Assembly: GCA_902175065.1 (NCBI GenBank)
Contig: CABIIJ010000037.1
Coordinates: forward strand, 1-64,000
Reading direction: 5' to 3'
DNA: 64,000 nucleotides
DNA from: an uncultured Comamonas sp.
Lineage (GTDB): Bacteria > Pseudomonadota > Gammaproteobacteria > Burkholderiales > Burkholderiaceae_C
The translations under genes were made by a program, and so were the position numbers. Positions 17,018 to 26,442 of the stretch are shown here, piece after piece (the first letter of the stretch is position 1; each line of letters starts with the position of its first letter). Below the pieces are notes generated by a model that saw nothing but the letters and a program-made list of their open reading frames with translations, did no database searches and had not been told where the DNA came from.

Positions 17018-17680
17018 ATGGCAAACATACTGGTGGTAGACGATGAGCTCGGCATCCGAGACTTGTTACTGGAAATATTGAACGACGAAGGCCACAGCGT
17101 GGACGTGGCCGAGAACGCAACACAGGCACGTGCCGCGCGGGCCTCCCATCTGTATGACCTGGTGCTGCTGGATATCTGGATGCCGGATACCGATGGCGTA
17201 TCGCTCCTGAAGGAATGGGCCTCGTCCGGGCTGCTGACCATGCCTGTCATCATGATGAGCGGTCATGCCACCATCGAAACTGCCGTCGAGGCCACCCGCA
17301 TCGGCGCCCACTCCTTTCTGGAAAAGCCCATTACCCTGCAAAAACTGCTCAAAGCCGTCGAACAGGGGCTCGCCAGCCGTACCCAGGCCGCTTCCCGCGT
17401 CGCGGGCGGGAATCCTTCTCAGGGGCTCGTCAAGGGCGTCGGCGAAGAGTTCTCAGGCAGCTTCACGGAAGTGCAACTCCATGCGCATCAGGGGTTTGAC
17501 CTGGATCGCCCCCTGCGCGAGGCCCGCGATGGATTTGAACGGGCCTATTTCGAGTTTCATCTGGCCCGCGAGGGCGGATCCATGACCCGGGTGGCAGAAA
17601 AGACGGGTCTGGAACGAACCCATCTGTACCGGAAACTGCGGCAACTGGGGGTAGATCTGGGACGCGGGCGTAAAAATTAA
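17018..17680 (+). CDS. Receiver-Fis response regulator (NtrX-like, no AAA+ domain)
   Basis: The 220-aa product starts MANILVVDDELGIRD, has the phospho-acceptor Asp52 in LVLLDIWMPDTDG, the acidic pair Asp8-Asp9, and the LEKP lysine. The C-terminus MTRVAEKTGLERTHLYRKLR is a Fis-type helix-turn-helix as in NtrX. The central sigma54-interacting AAA+ ATPase (about 240 residues, GAFTGA loop) is absent, so it cannot activate sigma54 promoters in the classical way. The two ends are joined by about 85 residues that I do not recognise. I start at 17018; the frame stays open back to 16973. Confidence 0.88.
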   Translation: MANILVVDDELGIRDLLLEILNDEGHSVDVAENATQARAARASHLYDLVLLDIWMPDTDGVSLLKEWASSGLLTMPVIMMSGHATIETAVEATRIGAHSFLEKPITLQKLLKAVEQGLASRTQAASRVAGGNPSQGLVKGVGEEFSGSFTEVQLHAHQGFDLDRPLREARDGFERAYFEFHLAREGGSMTRVAEKTGLERTHLYRKLRQLGVDLGRGRKN

Positions 17681-17720
17681 AAAAATTCTGCTTTTTGAGA
17701 AAAAAGTAAAAAATCTGACC

Positions 17721-17726
17721 TAGAAT
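17721..17726 (+). promoter_or_regulatory. Possible -10 element for tRNA-Phe
   Basis: TAGAAT lies 31 bases before tRNA-Phe in an AT-rich stretch. The best -35 candidate (TTGAGA at 17695-17700) is 20 bases away, longer than ideal, so the call is weak. Confidence 0.4.
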
Positions 17727-17757
17727 ACCAGCTTCATCACAAGCGCAAGCTTGTCTT

Positions 17758-17833
17758 GGCCCGGTAGCTCAGTTGGTAGAGCAGCGGATTGAAAATCCGC
17801 GTGTCGGCGGTTCGATCCCGTCCCAGGCCACCA
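17758..17833 (+). tRNA. pheT: tRNA-Phe (anticodon GAA)
   Basis: A 76-base cloverleaf with encoded CCA. The anticodon stem-loop is GCGGA-TTGAAAA-TCCGC. The acceptor arm GGCCCGG faces CCAGGCC, which leaves a C-A mismatch at pair 5:68, where most beta-proteobacterial tRNA-Phe genes have CCGGGCC. The rest of the molecule is regular. Confidence 0.95.
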
Positions 17834-17843
17834 GATTTGGATT

Positions 17844-17880
17844 AAAAGCCCTGTTGTTCTCAATGCAGCAGGGCTTTTTG
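17844..17880 (+). terminator. Rho-independent terminator after tRNA-Phe
   Basis: AAAAGCCCTG (17844-17853) pairs with CAGGGCTTTT (17869-17878), extended by TTG/CAG pairing toward the loop and followed by TTG. It separates tRNA-Phe from the rplN operon. Confidence 0.85.
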
Positions 17881-17905
17881 CTTTGATGTGCAAGATGGTG
17901 GTGAC

Positions 17906-17934
17906 TTGACAAGCAAAGTGTTAATCGCCACAAT
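17906..17934 (+). promoter_or_regulatory. Promoter of the rplN operon
   Basis: TTGACA at 17906-17911, a perfect -35, is followed after 17 bases by CACAAT (17929-17934), a 4/6 match to the -10 box. This would start a leader of about 160 bases before rplN. The leader (17942-18100) has no open frame I would call and could hold translational control structures. Confidence 0.65.
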
Positions 17935-18100
17935 AGCGGGCTTCGCATCTAAAGTGTGAAGAAGTATCTGCCCAGCGGGAAGTCTTTCAGAATGGTCTGA
18001 GAGATGGACGACGGGCCCAAGACTGACCGGCTGCCAAGTTCAGCCCTTGAGAAGACTCTGGGGCTGTTCGTAACTGCTGGAGCAAGTTGGGAATATTGAA

Positions 18101-18469
18101 ATGATCCAAACAGAATCTCGGTTAGAGGTTGCCGATAACACCGGCGCGAAGTCTGTCCAGTGCATCAAGGTGCTGGGCGGTTCTCATCGTCGCTATGCCA
18201 GTGTTGGTGACATCATCAAGGTGAGCATCAAGGAAGCCGCTCCGCGTGGTCGCGTCAAAAAAGGTGACGTGTACAGCGCTGTAGTGGTTCGTACCGCCAA
18301 GGGAATCCGTCGCGCAGACGGCTCTCTGGTCAAGTTCGACTCCAATGCCGCCGTGCTGTTGAATGCCAAGCTGGAGCCCATCGGTACCCGTATTTTTGGC
18401 CCCGTGACACGTGAACTGCGTACCGAAAAGTTCATGAAGATCGTGTCTCTGGCACCTGAAGTTCTCTAA
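18101..18469 (+). CDS. rplN: 50S ribosomal protein L14
   Basis: L14 sits at the subunit interface (bridge B8). The 122-aa product is full length, beginning [19 protein letters not shown], with [19 protein letters not shown] and ending [14 protein letters not shown]. It is the first gene of this operon here: rpsJ to rpsQ, which usually precede it, are not in the window, and tRNA-Phe with its terminator and a new promoter lie upstream. Confidence 0.98.
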   Translation: MIQTESRLEVADNTGAKSVQCIKVLGGSHRRYASVGDIIKVSIKEAAPRGRVKKGDVYSAVVVRTAKGIRRADGSLVKFDSNAAVLLNAKLEPIGTRIFGPVTRELRTEKFMKIVSLAPEVL

Positions 18470-18479
18470 AGGAAACACC

Positions 18480-18800
18480 ATGAACAAGATTCGCAAAGGC
18501 GACGAAGTCATCGTGTTGACCGGTCGTGACAAAGGTAAGCGTGGCGTTGTGAGCCTGCGCAAGGATGAGTCCCGCGTCGTCGTGGAAGGCATCAACCTGG
18601 TGAAGAAACACGTCAAACCCAACCCTATGAAGGGCACCAACGGCGGCATCGTGGAGAAGGCCATGCCTATCCACCAGTCCAACGTGGCGATCTTCAACGC
18701 AGCTACGGGTAAGGCCGACCGCGTGGGCATCAAGGTGAACGCCGACGGCACACGTGTTCGCGTGTTCAAGTCCAGTGGCGCTGAAATCAAGGCAGCCTAA
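18480..18800 (+). CDS. rplX: 50S ribosomal protein L24
   Basis: L24 is an assembly-initiator protein near the peptide exit. The 106-aa product has the KOW motif ([19 protein letters not shown]) and the [20 protein letters not shown] region. It follows rplN by ten bases with AAAGGAAAC as ribosome binding site. Confidence 0.98.
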   Translation: MNKIRKGDEVIVLTGRDKGKRGVVSLRKDESRVVVEGINLVKKHVKPNPMKGTNGGIVEKAMPIHQSNVAIFNAATGKADRVGIKVNADGTRVRVFKSSGAEIKAA

Positions 18801-18810
18801 GGAGCAACAC

Positions 18811-19350
18811 ATGGCACGACTGCAAAAACTCTATCGCGAAAAAATCGCGGCTGAACTGAAAGAAAAGTTCGGCTACACCTCCGCTATGGAAGTGCCCCGT
18901 CTGAGCAAGATCACCCTGAACATGGGTGTTGGCGAAGCCGTGGCCGACAAGAAGGTGCTGGACCACGCCGTGGCTGACCTGACCAAGATTGCTGGTCAAA
19001 AGCCCGTAGTGACCAAGGCCAAGAAAGCCATCGCCGGTTTCAAAATCCGTGAAGGCCAGGCCATTGGCTGCATGGTGACCCTGCGTGGCGTTCAGATGTA
19101 CGAATTCCTGGACCGTTTCGTCACCGTGGCCCTGCCCCGCGTGCGTGACTTCCGTGGTATCTCCGGCCGTTCGTTCGATGGTCGCGGCAACTACAACGTT
19201 GGCGTCAAAGAACAGATCATCTTCCCTGAAATCGAATACGACAAGGTGGATGCTCTGCGTGGTCTGAACATCAGCATCACGACGACGGCGAAGACGGACG
19301 ATGAGTGCAAGGCACTGCTCTCCGCATTCAAATTCCCCTTCAAGAACTGA
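18811..19350 (+). CDS. rplE: 50S ribosomal protein L5
   Basis: L5 binds 5S rRNA in the central protuberance. The 179-aa product begins [20 protein letters not shown] and has [19 protein letters not shown]-like region [20 protein letters not shown], and [18 protein letters not shown]. The frame is open upstream into rplX, but 18811 is chosen for its AAGGAG six bases ahead and the conserved N-terminus. Confidence 0.98.
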   Translation: MARLQKLYREKIAAELKEKFGYTSAMEVPRLSKITLNMGVGEAVADKKVLDHAVADLTKIAGQKPVVTKAKKAIAGFKIREGQAIGCMVTLRGVQMYEFLDRFVTVALPRVRDFRGISGRSFDGRGNYNVGVKEQIIFPEIEYDKVDALRGLNISITTTAKTDDECKALLSAFKFPFKN

Positions 19351-19358
19351 GGTGGCGC

Positions 19359-19664
19359 ATGGCTAAGAAAGCACTGATCGAGCGCGAACTCAAGCGCGAA
19401 AAACTGGCTGCCAAATACGCTGCCAAATACGCAGAACTGAAGGCAACCGCTGGCGACGCCAAGCGTAGCGACGAAGAGCGTGACGCAGCCCGCCTGGCTC
19501 TGCAAAAACTGCCCCGCAACGCCAATCCGACGCGTCAGCGTGCACGTTGCGAAATCACGGGTCGTCCCCGTGGCACTTTCCGTCAATTCGGTCTGGGTCG
19601 CATCAAGATTCGTGAACTGGCCTTTGCTGGTGACATCCCCGGTGTTACCAAAGCCAGCTGGTAA
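19359..19664 (+). CDS. rpsN: 30S ribosomal protein S14 (zinc-independent form)
   Basis: S14 assembles into the head of the small subunit. The 101-aa length and the lack of a CxxC pair show the C-minus, zinc-free type. [20 protein letters not shown] and the terminal GVTKASW are diagnostic. The start at 19359 follows GAGGTGG; the open frame further upstream belongs to rplE sequence. Confidence 0.97.
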   Translation: MAKKALIERELKREKLAAKYAAKYAELKATAGDAKRSDEERDAARLALQKLPRNANPTRQRARCEITGRPRGTFRQFGLGRIKIRELAFAGDIPGVTKASW

Positions 19665-19682
19665 GCAAGTAGGAGAAATAAG

Positions 19683-20078
19683 ATGAGCATGAGTGATCCT
19701 ATCGCCGACTTGCTGACCCGCATCCGCAACGCCCAAATGGTGTCGAAAGCCACTGTGGTAGCCCCCGCTTCCAAAGTGAAGGTGGCCATTGCCCAGGTGC
19801 TGAAGGATGAAGGCTATATCGACGGTTTTGAAGTCAAGACCGATGAAGGCAAATCTGAACTGGTGATTAGCCTGAAGTACTACGCCGGTCGCCCTGTGAT
19901 CGAGCGTATCGAGCGCGTCAGCCGTCCCGGCCTGCGCGTGTACAAAGGCCGTCACGCAATCCCTCAGGTCATGAACGGCCTGGGCGTGGCCATTGTTACC
20001 ACCCCCAAGGGCGTGATGACAGATCGCAAGGCACGTGCTACCGGCGTCGGTGGCGAAGTGCTGTGCTATGTGGCCTAA
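19683..20078 (+). CDS. rpsH: 30S ribosomal protein S8
   Basis: S8 binds the central domain of 16S rRNA and in many bacteria represses the spc operon by binding the rplE region of the mRNA. The 131-aa product reads [18 protein letters not shown] and ends [13 protein letters not shown]. The second Met (19689) is a possible start; AGGAGA upstream fits 19683 better. Confidence 0.98.
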   Translation: MSMSDPIADLLTRIRNAQMVSKATVVAPASKVKVAIAQVLKDEGYIDGFEVKTDEGKSELVISLKYYAGRPVIERIERVSRPGLRVYKGRHAIPQVMNGLGVAIVTTPKGVMTDRKARATGVGGEVLCYVA

Positions 20079-20103
20079 CGAGCATTGAAGGAGTAATACT
20101 GAA

Positions 20104-20637
20104 ATGTCTCGCGTAGCAAAAGCAAATATCGCCATTCCCGCTGGTGTGGAAGTGGCTCTGAGCGCTGGCTCCATCAAGGTCAAAGGCAAGGGCGGTGATC
20201 TGACCCTGGCCGTGCATCCCTTGGTGAATATCAGCAACAACGACGGCAAGCTGTCCTTTGTGCCCGCTAACGATTCCCGTGATGCGGATGCCCTGGCAGG
20301 GACTTTCCGTCAGTTGGTCAACAACATGGTCAAGGGTGTTACGGAAGGCTTCGAGAAGAAGCTGACCCTGATCGGTGTGGGCTTCAAGGCCGCTGCCTCT
20401 GGCAGCAAACTCAATCTGAACGTGGGTTTTTCGCACCCTGTTGATTTCGAGATGCCTGCCGGCATTACCGTGGCCTGCCCTTCGCCGACTGAAATCGTGA
20501 TCAAGGGTGCAGATCGTCAGGTGGTTGGTCAATTGGCTGCCGATATCCGTGCTGTTCGTCCTCCCGAGCCTTACAAGGGCAAGGGCATCCGTTACACGGG
20601 TGAGAAGGTCACGATCAAAGAGACCAAGAAGAAGTAA
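20104..20637 (+). CDS. rplF: 50S ribosomal protein L6
   Basis: L6 lies near the sarcin-ricin loop. The 177-aa product has the duplicated fold with [34 protein letters not shown], and the C-terminal signature [16 protein letters not shown]. It follows rpsH by 25 bases with AAGGAG. Confidence 0.98.
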   Translation: MSRVAKANIAIPAGVEVALSAGSIKVKGKGGDLTLAVHPLVNISNNDGKLSFVPANDSRDADALAGTFRQLVNNMVKGVTEGFEKKLTLIGVGFKAAASGSKLNLNVGFSHPVDFEMPAGITVACPSPTEIVIKGADRQVVGQLAADIRAVRPPEPYKGKGIRYTGEKVTIKETKKK

Positions 20638-20648
20638 GGAGCTGCATG

Positions 20649-21014
20649 ATGTTGAACAAAAAAGAACAGCGTCTGCGCCGTGCTCGCCAAACCCGCATCC
20701 GTATTGCCCAGCAAGGGGTTGCACGTTTGAGCGTCAATCGTACCAATACGCATATTTACGCTTGCGTTGTCTCCGGCTGCGGCACCAAGGTGCTGGCTTC
20801 GGCCTCTACCGTTGAGGCCGAAGTGCGTACCCAACTGGGTGCGGCTGGCAAAGGTGGCAACGTGGCTGCTGCAACCCTGATCGGCAAGCGCATTGCCGAA
20901 AAGGCCAAGGCTGCTGGCGTCGAGAAGGTGGCGTTTGATCGTGCTGGTTTTGCATTCCATGGCCGTGTCAAGGCCCTGGCAGAAGCCGCGCGTGAAGCCG
21001 GCCTGCAGTTCTAA
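20649..21014 (+). CDS. rplR: 50S ribosomal protein L18
   Basis: L18 binds 5S rRNA together with L5. The 121-aa product begins [20 protein letters not shown], contains [18 protein letters not shown] and ends [10 protein letters not shown]. Two adjacent ATG codons exist (20646 and 20649); the second gives better spacing (seven bases) from AAGGAG. Confidence 0.97.
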   Translation: MLNKKEQRLRRARQTRIRIAQQGVARLSVNRTNTHIYACVVSGCGTKVLASASTVEAEVRTQLGAAGKGGNVAAATLIGKRIAEKAKAAGVEKVAFDRAGFAFHGRVKALAEAAREAGLQF

Positions 21015-21029
21015 GCGGAGCAGATAGAA

Positions 21030-21548
21030 ATGGCAAAATTTTCCCCTAAAGTGCAAGACGAAGGTCGTGACGACGGTCTGCGCGAAAAGATGATCGCGGT
21101 GAATCGCGTCACCAAGGTCGTCAAAGGCGGTCGTATCCTCGGCTTCGCTGCGTTGACCGTGGTTGGTGACGGTGATGGCCGTGTCGGCATGGGCAAAGGC
21201 AAGTCCAAGGAAGTGCCTGCTGCCGTGCAAAAAGGTATGGAAGAGTCGCGTCGCAACCTGGTGAAAGTGTCTTTGAAAGACGGCACTATTCACCACAGCG
21301 TGACCGGCCATCACGGCGCAGCCCGCGTGGAGTTGCATCCCGCTCCCAAGGGTACTGGCATCATCGCCGGTGGCCCGATGCGTGCCGTTTTCGAGGTGGT
21401 CGGTATTACCGACATCGTGGCCAAGAGCCATGGCACTTCGAACCCCTACAACATGGTGCGTGCTACTTTTGACGCACTGAAGAACGGCAACACACCGGCT
21501 GAAATTGCTGCCAAGCGCGGCAAGTCGGTCGAAGACCTGTTCGCTTGA
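21030..21548 (+). CDS. rpsE: 30S ribosomal protein S5
   Basis: S5 contributes to decoding fidelity and mRNA unwinding. The 172-aa product has the dsRBD-like N-terminal domain ([20 protein letters not shown]) and the C-terminal domain with [20 protein letters not shown]. The loop region where spectinomycin resistance mutations occur (KVVKGGR) looks normal. Confidence 0.98.
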   Translation: MAKFSPKVQDEGRDDGLREKMIAVNRVTKVVKGGRILGFAALTVVGDGDGRVGMGKGKSKEVPAAVQKGMEESRRNLVKVSLKDGTIHHSVTGHHGAARVELHPAPKGTGIIAGGPMRAVFEVVGITDIVAKSHGTSNPYNMVRATFDALKNGNTPAEIAAKRGKSVEDLFA

Positions 21549-21561
21549 TTGGAGTGGCGGA

Positions 21562-21744
21562 ATGTCTACACAACAAACCATCAAGGTTCAGCTGGTTCGT
21601 AGCCCTATTGGCACCAAAGAGTCGCACCGTGCGACTGTTCGTGGCCTGGGCCTGCGCAAGCTCAATAGCGTCAGTGAATTGCAGGACACCCCTGCAGTGC
21701 GCGGCATGATCAACAAAATCGCCTATTTGGTGAAGGTTCTGTAA
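21562..21744 (+). CDS. rpmD: 50S ribosomal protein L30
   Basis: A 60-aa ribosomal protein of standard length: [20 protein letters not shown], then [15 protein letters not shown] and the terminal IAYLVKVL. The start at 21562 lies after TGGAGTGG; the longer frame from 21505 overlaps rpsE and is rejected. Confidence 0.97.
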   Translation: MSTQQTIKVQLVRSPIGTKESHRATVRGLGLRKLNSVSELQDTPAVRGMINKIAYLVKVL

Positions 21745-21754
21745 AGGATTGATG

Positions 21755-22186
21755 ATGGAACTCAATAGCATCAAACCCGCAGAAGGCGCCAAACACGCTA
21801 AACGCCGTGTCGGTCGTGGTATCGGCTCGGGTCTGGGCAAAACCGCTGGCCGTGGCCACAAGGGTCAGAAATCGCGTTCGGGGGGCTACCACAAGGTGGG
21901 CTTCGAAGGCGGTCAAATGCCTTTGCAGCGTCGCTTGCCGAAGCGTGGCTTCAAGTCGGCTTCCCTCAAGTTCAATGCCGAGGTGACTCTGCGTGCGCTT
22001 GAACAGCTCGGCGCAGCCGAAGTGGATGTGGCGACTCTGAAGCAAGCCGGCTTGGTACCGGCCTTGGCCCAGGTGGTCAAGGTTATCAAGCGTGGCGAAA
22101 TCACCAAGGCTGTGAAGCTGTCTGGTATCGGTGCAACCGCCGGCGCCAAGGCTGCTATCGAAGCCGCAGGCGGCGCTGTCGCCTGA
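21755..22186 (+). CDS. rplO: 50S ribosomal protein L15
   Basis: L15 is a late-assembly large-subunit protein. The 143-aa product starts [20 protein letters not shown], followed by [20 protein letters not shown] and [20 protein letters not shown] at 21749 and ATG at 21752 are also in frame; 21755 matches the family start and has AAGGA six bases upstream. Confidence 0.97.
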   Translation: MELNSIKPAEGAKHAKRRVGRGIGSGLGKTAGRGHKGQKSRSGGYHKVGFEGGQMPLQRRLPKRGFKSASLKFNAEVTLRALEQLGAAEVDVATLKQAGLVPALAQVVKVIKRGEITKAVKLSGIGATAGAKAAIEAAGGAVA

Positions 22187-22207
22187 TATCACTGAAAGAA
22201 GGCATCC

Positions 22208-23527
22208 GTGGCTACTAGCGCAGCTCAAATGGCAAAAACCGATAAGTTTGGCGACTTGCGTCGTCGTTTGGTTTTTCTGTTGCTGGCGCTGGTCGTATAC
22301 CGCATCGGGGCGCATATCCCCGTGCCGGGCATCGACCCAGCGCAGTTGCAGCAGCTGTTCAATGGCCAGCAGGGCATTCTCAACCTGTTCAACATGTTCT
22401 CGGGTGGGGCGCTGGAGCGCTTCACAGTGTTTGCTTTGGGGATCATGCCGTACATCTCGGCGTCGATCATCATGCAGCTCATGACCTATGTGGTGCCGAT
22501 GTTTGAGCAGCTCAAGAAAGAGGGTGAGGCGGGTCGTCGCAAGGTGACCCAATACACTCGCTATGGCACTTTGGGCCTGGCACTCTTTCAGTCGTTGGGG
22601 ATTGCGGTTGCTCTGGAAAGTCAGCAGGGATTGGTACTCGCTCCGGGATTCGGCTTTCGCATGACAGCGGTGGTCAGTCTGACGGCGGGGACCATGTTCC
22701 TGATGTGGCTGGGCGAGCAGATCACGGAACGTGGTCTGGGTAACGGTATTTCCATCCTGATCTTTGCTGGTATCGCCGCAGGCCTGCCCAGTTCGATCGG
22801 TGGATTGCTGGAGCTGGTTCGCACTGGCGCAATGGGCATTCCAGCCGCCATCTTCATTGTTCTTGTTGTGGCTGCAGTGACGTACTTCGTCGTGTTTGTC
22901 GAACGGGGACAACGCAAGATTTTGGTGAATTACGCACGCCGCCAGGTGGGTAACAAGGTCTATGGTGGGCAGTCTTCGCACTTGCCGCTGAAGCTCAATA
23001 TGGCAGGGGTGATCCCGCCGATCTTTGCTTCCTCCATCATCCTGTTGCCCGCCACGGCGGTGAACTGGTTCAGTGGTTCCGGTGAAAGCTGGTTGTCGCG
23101 CACGCTGAAGGACATTGCAAGCACGTTGACCCCTGGTCAACCGATTTACGTGATGTTCTACGCCGCCGCCATCATCTTTTTCTGCTTCTTCTATACGGCA
23201 CTCGTGTTCAACAGCCGCGAGACCGCCGATAATCTGAAGAAGAGCGGTGCCTTCATTCCCGGGATCCGTCCTGGGGACAATACGGCCCGCTACATTGACA
23301 AGATTCTTGTGCGTTTGACCCTGGCTGGTGCGGTGTACATCACCTTTGTGTGCCTGCTGCCGGAGTTCCTGATCCTGAAGTACAACGTACCGTTCTATTT
23401 CGGGGGGACGTCGCTGCTGATTATCGTGGTAGTGACGATGGACTTCATGGCCCAAGTGCAGAACTACATGATGAGCCAGCAGTACGAATCCTTGCTGAAG
23501 AAGGCCAACTTTAAAACGGCTCTTTAA
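22208..23527 (+). CDS. secY: Preprotein translocase subunit SecY (GTG start)
   Basis: SecY is the channel-forming subunit that partners SecE (321-704). The 439-aa product has about ten transmembrane helices, the first near residues 20-40 ([20 protein letters not shown]), the plug/lateral gate region [10 protein letters not shown], and the conserved cytoplasmic loop VEQGQRKI-like [15 protein letters not shown]. It uses a GTG start, preceded by GAAAGAAGG. It follows rplO in the usual order. Confidence 0.97.
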   Translation: MATSAAQMAKTDKFGDLRRRLVFLLLALVVYRIGAHIPVPGIDPAQLQQLFNGQQGILNLFNMFSGGALERFTVFALGIMPYISASIIMQLMTYVVPMFEQLKKEGEAGRRKVTQYTRYGTLGLALFQSLGIAVALESQQGLVLAPGFGFRMTAVVSLTAGTMFLMWLGEQITERGLGNGISILIFAGIAAGLPSSIGGLLELVRTGAMGIPAAIFIVLVVAAVTYFVVFVERGQRKILVNYARRQVGNKVYGGQSSHLPLKLNMAGVIPPIFASSIILLPATAVNWFSGSGESWLSRTLKDIASTLTPGQPIYVMFYAAAIIFFCFFYTALVFNSRETADNLKKSGAFIPGIRPGDNTARYIDKILVRLTLAGAVYITFVCLLPEFLILKYNVPFYFGGTSLLIIVVVTMDFMAQVQNYMMSQQYESLLKKANFKTAL

Positions 23528-23534
23528 GAGAGTC

Positions 23535-23565
23535 CCTCTTGCGCTTGTTGAACAGGTGCAAGAGG
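23535..23565 (+). promoter_or_regulatory. Hairpin between secY and rpmJ
   Basis: CCTCTTGC (23535-23542) pairs with GCAAGAGG (23558-23565) and inner CTTGTT/AACAGG pairing extends the stem. There is no T tract, so it is more likely an mRNA processing or stability element than a terminator. The rest of the 139-base gap has no gene; infA is not present here. Confidence 0.5.
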
Positions 23566-23666
23566 CCATGAACAGAGATAGATGAGAGCTGACACCACTT
23601 CCAGACGGGCAGACTTATGGCCCCGATAGAAGTGCTGTGCCGGATGTAAAGTTTTAGGAGAAAGAA

Positions 23667-23780
23667 ATGAAAGTTTCGGCTTCGGTCAAAAAAATCTGCC
23701 GTAACTGCAAGATCATTCGCCGCCACGGTGTGGTGCGGGTGATTTGCACGGATCAGCGCCATAAGCAGCGCCAAGGTTGA
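23667..23780 (+). CDS. rpmJ: 50S ribosomal protein L36
   Basis: A 37-aa protein reading [20 protein letters not shown], then [17 protein letters not shown]. The zinc ligands Cys11, Cys14, Cys27 and His32 are all present, so this is the zinc-binding C-plus form. AGGAGA lies seven bases upstream. Too short for a usual open-frame cutoff but unmistakable in sequence and position (secY-rpmJ-rpsM). Confidence 0.97.
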   Translation: MKVSASVKKICRNCKIIRRHGVVRVICTDQRHKQRQG

Positions 23781-23803
23781 TTTAAAGGTATCAGAGGACA
23801 TAT

Positions 23804-24169
23804 ATGGCTCGTATAGCTGGCATTAACATCCCGCCGCACAAGCACGCTGAGATCGGCCTGACTGCTATTTATGGCATCGGTCGTCCCACAGCCCGCAAAA
23901 TCTGCGAAGCATGCGGTATCGAATACTCCAAGAAAGTCAAGGACTTGACGGACGCCGATCTGGAAAAGATCCGTGACCAGCTCAATGGCATGACTTTGGA
24001 AGGCGACCTGCGTCGTGAAACGACCATGAACATCAAGCGTTTGATGGACATCGGTTGCTATCGCGGCTTCCGTCATCGTCGTGGTCTGCCCATGCGCGGT
24101 CAGCGCACTCGCACCAATGCACGTACCCGCAAAGGTCCGCGCAAAGGCGCCGTGACCCTGAAGAAATAA
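23804..24169 (+). CDS. rpsM: 30S ribosomal protein S13
   Basis: S13 contacts P-site tRNA and forms intersubunit bridges. The 121-aa product begins [20 protein letters not shown] and has the [16 protein letters not shown] helix-hairpin-helix and the basic tail [20 protein letters not shown]. First of the rpsM-rpsK-rpsD-rpoA-rplQ group. Confidence 0.98.
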   Translation: MARIAGINIPPHKHAEIGLTAIYGIGRPTARKICEACGIEYSKKVKDLTDADLEKIRDQLNGMTLEGDLRRETTMNIKRLMDIGCYRGFRHRRGLPMRGQRTRTNARTRKGPRKGAVTLKK

Positions 24170-24187
24170 GATTGAGAGTTACTGACT

Positions 24188-24589
24188 ATGGCTAAGTCTC
24201 CCAACAACGCAGCAGCCCGCGTCCGCAAGAAGGTTCGCAAGAACATCTCTGACGGTATCGCCCACGTGCATGCGTCGTTCAACAACACCATCATCACCAT
24301 CACTGACCGCCAGGGCAATGCTCTGTCGTGGGCCTCTTCGGGCGGTCAGGGCTTCAAGGGCTCGCGTAAATCCACCCCGTTTGCTGCCCAGGTAGCATCC
24401 GAAGTGGCTGGCCGCGCCGCCATGGAGCAAGGTATCAAGAATCTGGAAGTCGAAATCAAAGGTCCCGGCCCCGGCCGTGAATCTTCGGTTCGTGCTCTGG
24501 GTGCTCTGGGTATCCGTATCACGTCGATTGCCGACGTGACGCCGGTTCCCCACAACGGCTGCCGCCCCCAAAAGCGTCGTCGTATCTAA
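24188..24589 (+). CDS. rpsK: 30S ribosomal protein S11
   Basis: S11 lines the mRNA exit platform. The 133-aa product has [36 protein letters not shown]-like [20 protein letters not shown], and the terminal [12 protein letters not shown]. Spaced 18 bases from rpsM. Confidence 0.98.
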   Translation: MAKSPNNAAARVRKKVRKNISDGIAHVHASFNNTIITITDRQGNALSWASSGGQGFKGSRKSTPFAAQVASEVAGRAAMEQGIKNLEVEIKGPGPGRESSVRALGALGIRITSIADVTPVPHNGCRPQKRRRI

Positions 24590-24606
24590 AATTTTGTAAG
24601 CCCACC

Positions 24607-24656
24607 GCCGCCCCGTTTGCTTTGCAACGTGGGCGGCTCCCGCGTTTCAGACGCGG
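24607..24656 (+). promoter_or_regulatory. Two tandem hairpins in the rpsK-rpsD gap
   Basis: GCCGCCC (24607-24613) pairs with GGGCGGC (24631-24637), extended by CGTT/AACG; directly after it CCGCGT (24640-24645) pairs with ACGCGG (24651-24656). Both lie just before rpsD, which encodes S4, the classical autoregulator of this operon. A role in S4 feedback is an inference from position only. Confidence 0.5.
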
Positions 24657-24677
24657 CAGTTAAACAAAGGAACACAA

Positions 24678-25301
24678 GTGGCACGTTATATCGGCCCCAA
24701 GGCCAAACTCTCCCGCCGTGAAGGCACCGATCTGTTTCTGAAGAGCGCTCGCCGCTCGATCGCCGACAAGGCAAAGTTTGACACCAAGCCTGGTCAGCAT
24801 GGCCGTACTTCCGGTCAGCGCACTTCCGACTACGGTCTGCAACTGCGCGAAAAGCAGAAGGTCAAGCGCATGTACGGCGTGCTGGAAAAACAATTCCGCC
24901 GTTACTTCGAAGAGGCAGACCGCCGCCGTGGCAACACCGGTGCCAACCTGCTGGGCCTGTTGGAAACCCGCCTGGACAACGTGGTGTACCGCATGGGGTT
25001 CGGTTCCACCCGCGCCGAAGCCCGCCAGTTGGTGTCGCACAAGGCGATCACTGTGAATGGCCAGTGCGTGAACATCCCTTCCTACTTGGTGAAGACCGGC
25101 GATCTGGTTGCTGTGCGCGAAAAATCCAAGAAGCAGGCTCGCATCGTTGAAGCCCTGCAACTGGCCGCACAAGTGGGCTTCCCTGCATGGGTTGAAGTCA
25201 GCCAGGACAAGGTGGAAGGCACTTTCAAACAAGTGCCTGATCGCGATCAGTTTGGTGCCGATATCAACGAATCGCTGATTGTCGAGTTGTACTCGCGCTA
25301 A
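24678..25301 (+). CDS. rpsD: 30S ribosomal protein S4 (GTG start)
   Basis: S4 nucleates 16S 5'-domain folding and typically represses its own operon. The 207-aa product starts [20 protein letters not shown], has the S4 RNA-binding domain ([40 protein letters not shown]). No N-terminal CxxC zinc knuckle is present, so this is the C-minus form. Start codon GTG, with AAAGGAACA upstream. Confidence 0.97.
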   Translation: MARYIGPKAKLSRREGTDLFLKSARRSIADKAKFDTKPGQHGRTSGQRTSDYGLQLREKQKVKRMYGVLEKQFRRYFEEADRRRGNTGANLLGLLETRLDNVVYRMGFGSTRAEARQLVSHKAITVNGQCVNIPSYLVKTGDLVAVREKSKKQARIVEALQLAAQVGFPAWVEVSQDKVEGTFKQVPDRDQFGADINESLIVELYSR

Positions 25302-25333
25302 TTTCGCGGGTTGATTCTTCGCCTAATCCTGTT

Positions 25334-25361
25334 CCCAAGCCGTAAGACATGGCGGCTTGGG
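25334..25361 (+). promoter_or_regulatory. Hairpin in the rpsD-rpoA gap
   Basis: CCCAAGCCG (25334-25342) and CGGCTTGGG (25353-25361) form a perfect 9-bp stem with a 10-base loop. No T tract follows, so read-through into rpoA is expected. A second weaker GC-rich stem follows before the rpoA ribosome binding site. Confidence 0.55.
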
Positions 25362-25416
25362 TGCTTCACCAGCCTTACCGGTGTAACGAGCCGGGGGTAT
25401 TGAGAGGAAGTTTTGC

Positions 25417-26418
25417 ATGCAAACAAATCTGCTGAAACCCAAGACGATCAATGTTGAGCAGCTGGGCGCAAACCGAGCCAAAGTCACGCTGGAGCCTTTC
25501 GAGCGTGGTTATGGTCACACCCTGGGCAACGCCTTGCGCCGCGTGTTGCTGTCGTCCATGGTGGGTTATGCGGCAACGGAAGTGACGATTGCAGGCGTGT
25601 TGCATGAATACTCGTCCATCGATGGGGTGCAAGAGGATGTGGTGAACATTCTTCTGAACCTCAAGGGTGTGGTGTTCAAGCTGCAAGGCCGTGACGAGGT
25701 GACGCTGAGTCTGCGCAAAGACGGCGAAGGGGTGGTTACGGCACGTGACATCCAGACGCCGCACGACGTGGAAATCATCAATCCCGATCACGTGATTGCC
25801 ACCTTGTCGCAAGGTGCCAAGCTGGACATGCAGATCAAAGTGGAAACGGGTCGGGGCTATGTTCCCGGGAACATGCGCCGTTTTGGTGACGAGCCGAACA
25901 AATCCATTGGCCGTATCGTTCTGGACGCTTCGTTCTCGCCTGTGCGTCGTGTCAGCTACGCTGTCGAGAATGCCCGCGTCGAACAGCGTACGGACCTGGA
26001 CAAGCTGGTTCTGGAAATCGAAACCAACGGTGCCATCAACGCAGAAGATGCCGTGCGTGCTTCGGCCAAGATTTTGGTGGAACAACTGGCCGTGTTTGCG
26101 CAGCTGGATGGCGAGTTTGCCGATGGCAGCTTGTTGCTCCAGGCCGGTAGCAGCCGTGCCAGCGCCCAGACCTTCGATCCGATCCTGCTGCGTCCTGTCG
26201 ACGAACTGGAATTGACCGTGCGTTCGGCCAACTGCCTGAAAGCGGAAAACATCTACTACATCGGCGACCTGATCCAGCGTACGGAAAACGAGTTGCTCAA
26301 GACCCCGAACCTGGGGCGCAAGTCGCTCAACGAAATCAAGGAAGTGCTGGCTTCGCGCGGCCTGACCCTGGGCATGAAGCTGGAGAACTGGCCTCCTGCC
26401 GGTCTGGAAAAGCGCTAA
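25417..26418 (+). CDS. rpoA: DNA-directed RNA polymerase subunit alpha
   Basis: RpoA dimerises to scaffold polymerase assembly; its C-terminal domain contacts UP elements and activators. The 333-aa product has the N-terminal domain ([20 protein letters not shown]) and the alpha-CTD ([40 protein letters not shown]). Length and residues are typical for beta-proteobacteria. Confidence 0.98.
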   Translation: MQTNLLKPKTINVEQLGANRAKVTLEPFERGYGHTLGNALRRVLLSSMVGYAATEVTIAGVLHEYSSIDGVQEDVVNILLNLKGVVFKLQGRDEVTLSLRKDGEGVVTARDIQTPHDVEIINPDHVIATLSQGAKLDMQIKVETGRGYVPGNMRRFGDEPNKSIGRIVLDASFSPVRRVSYAVENARVEQRTDLDKLVLEIETNGAINAEDAVRASAKILVEQLAVFAQLDGEFADGSLLLQAGSSRASAQTFDPILLRPVDELELTVRSANCLKAENIYYIGDLIQRTENELLKTPNLGRKSLNEIKEVLASRGLTLGMKLENWPPAGLEKR

Positions 26419-26433
26419 TTCGTCTTCTTTGAC

Positions 26434-26439
26434 TATAAT
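26434..26439 (+). promoter_or_regulatory. TATAAT box immediately before a hairpin
   Basis: A perfect TATAAT lies 15 bases after the rpoA stop and four bases before the stem of the next hairpin. No clear -35 is present. If used, transcription would begin inside the 5' arm of that hairpin. Confidence 0.4.
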
Positions 26440-26442
26440 GCG

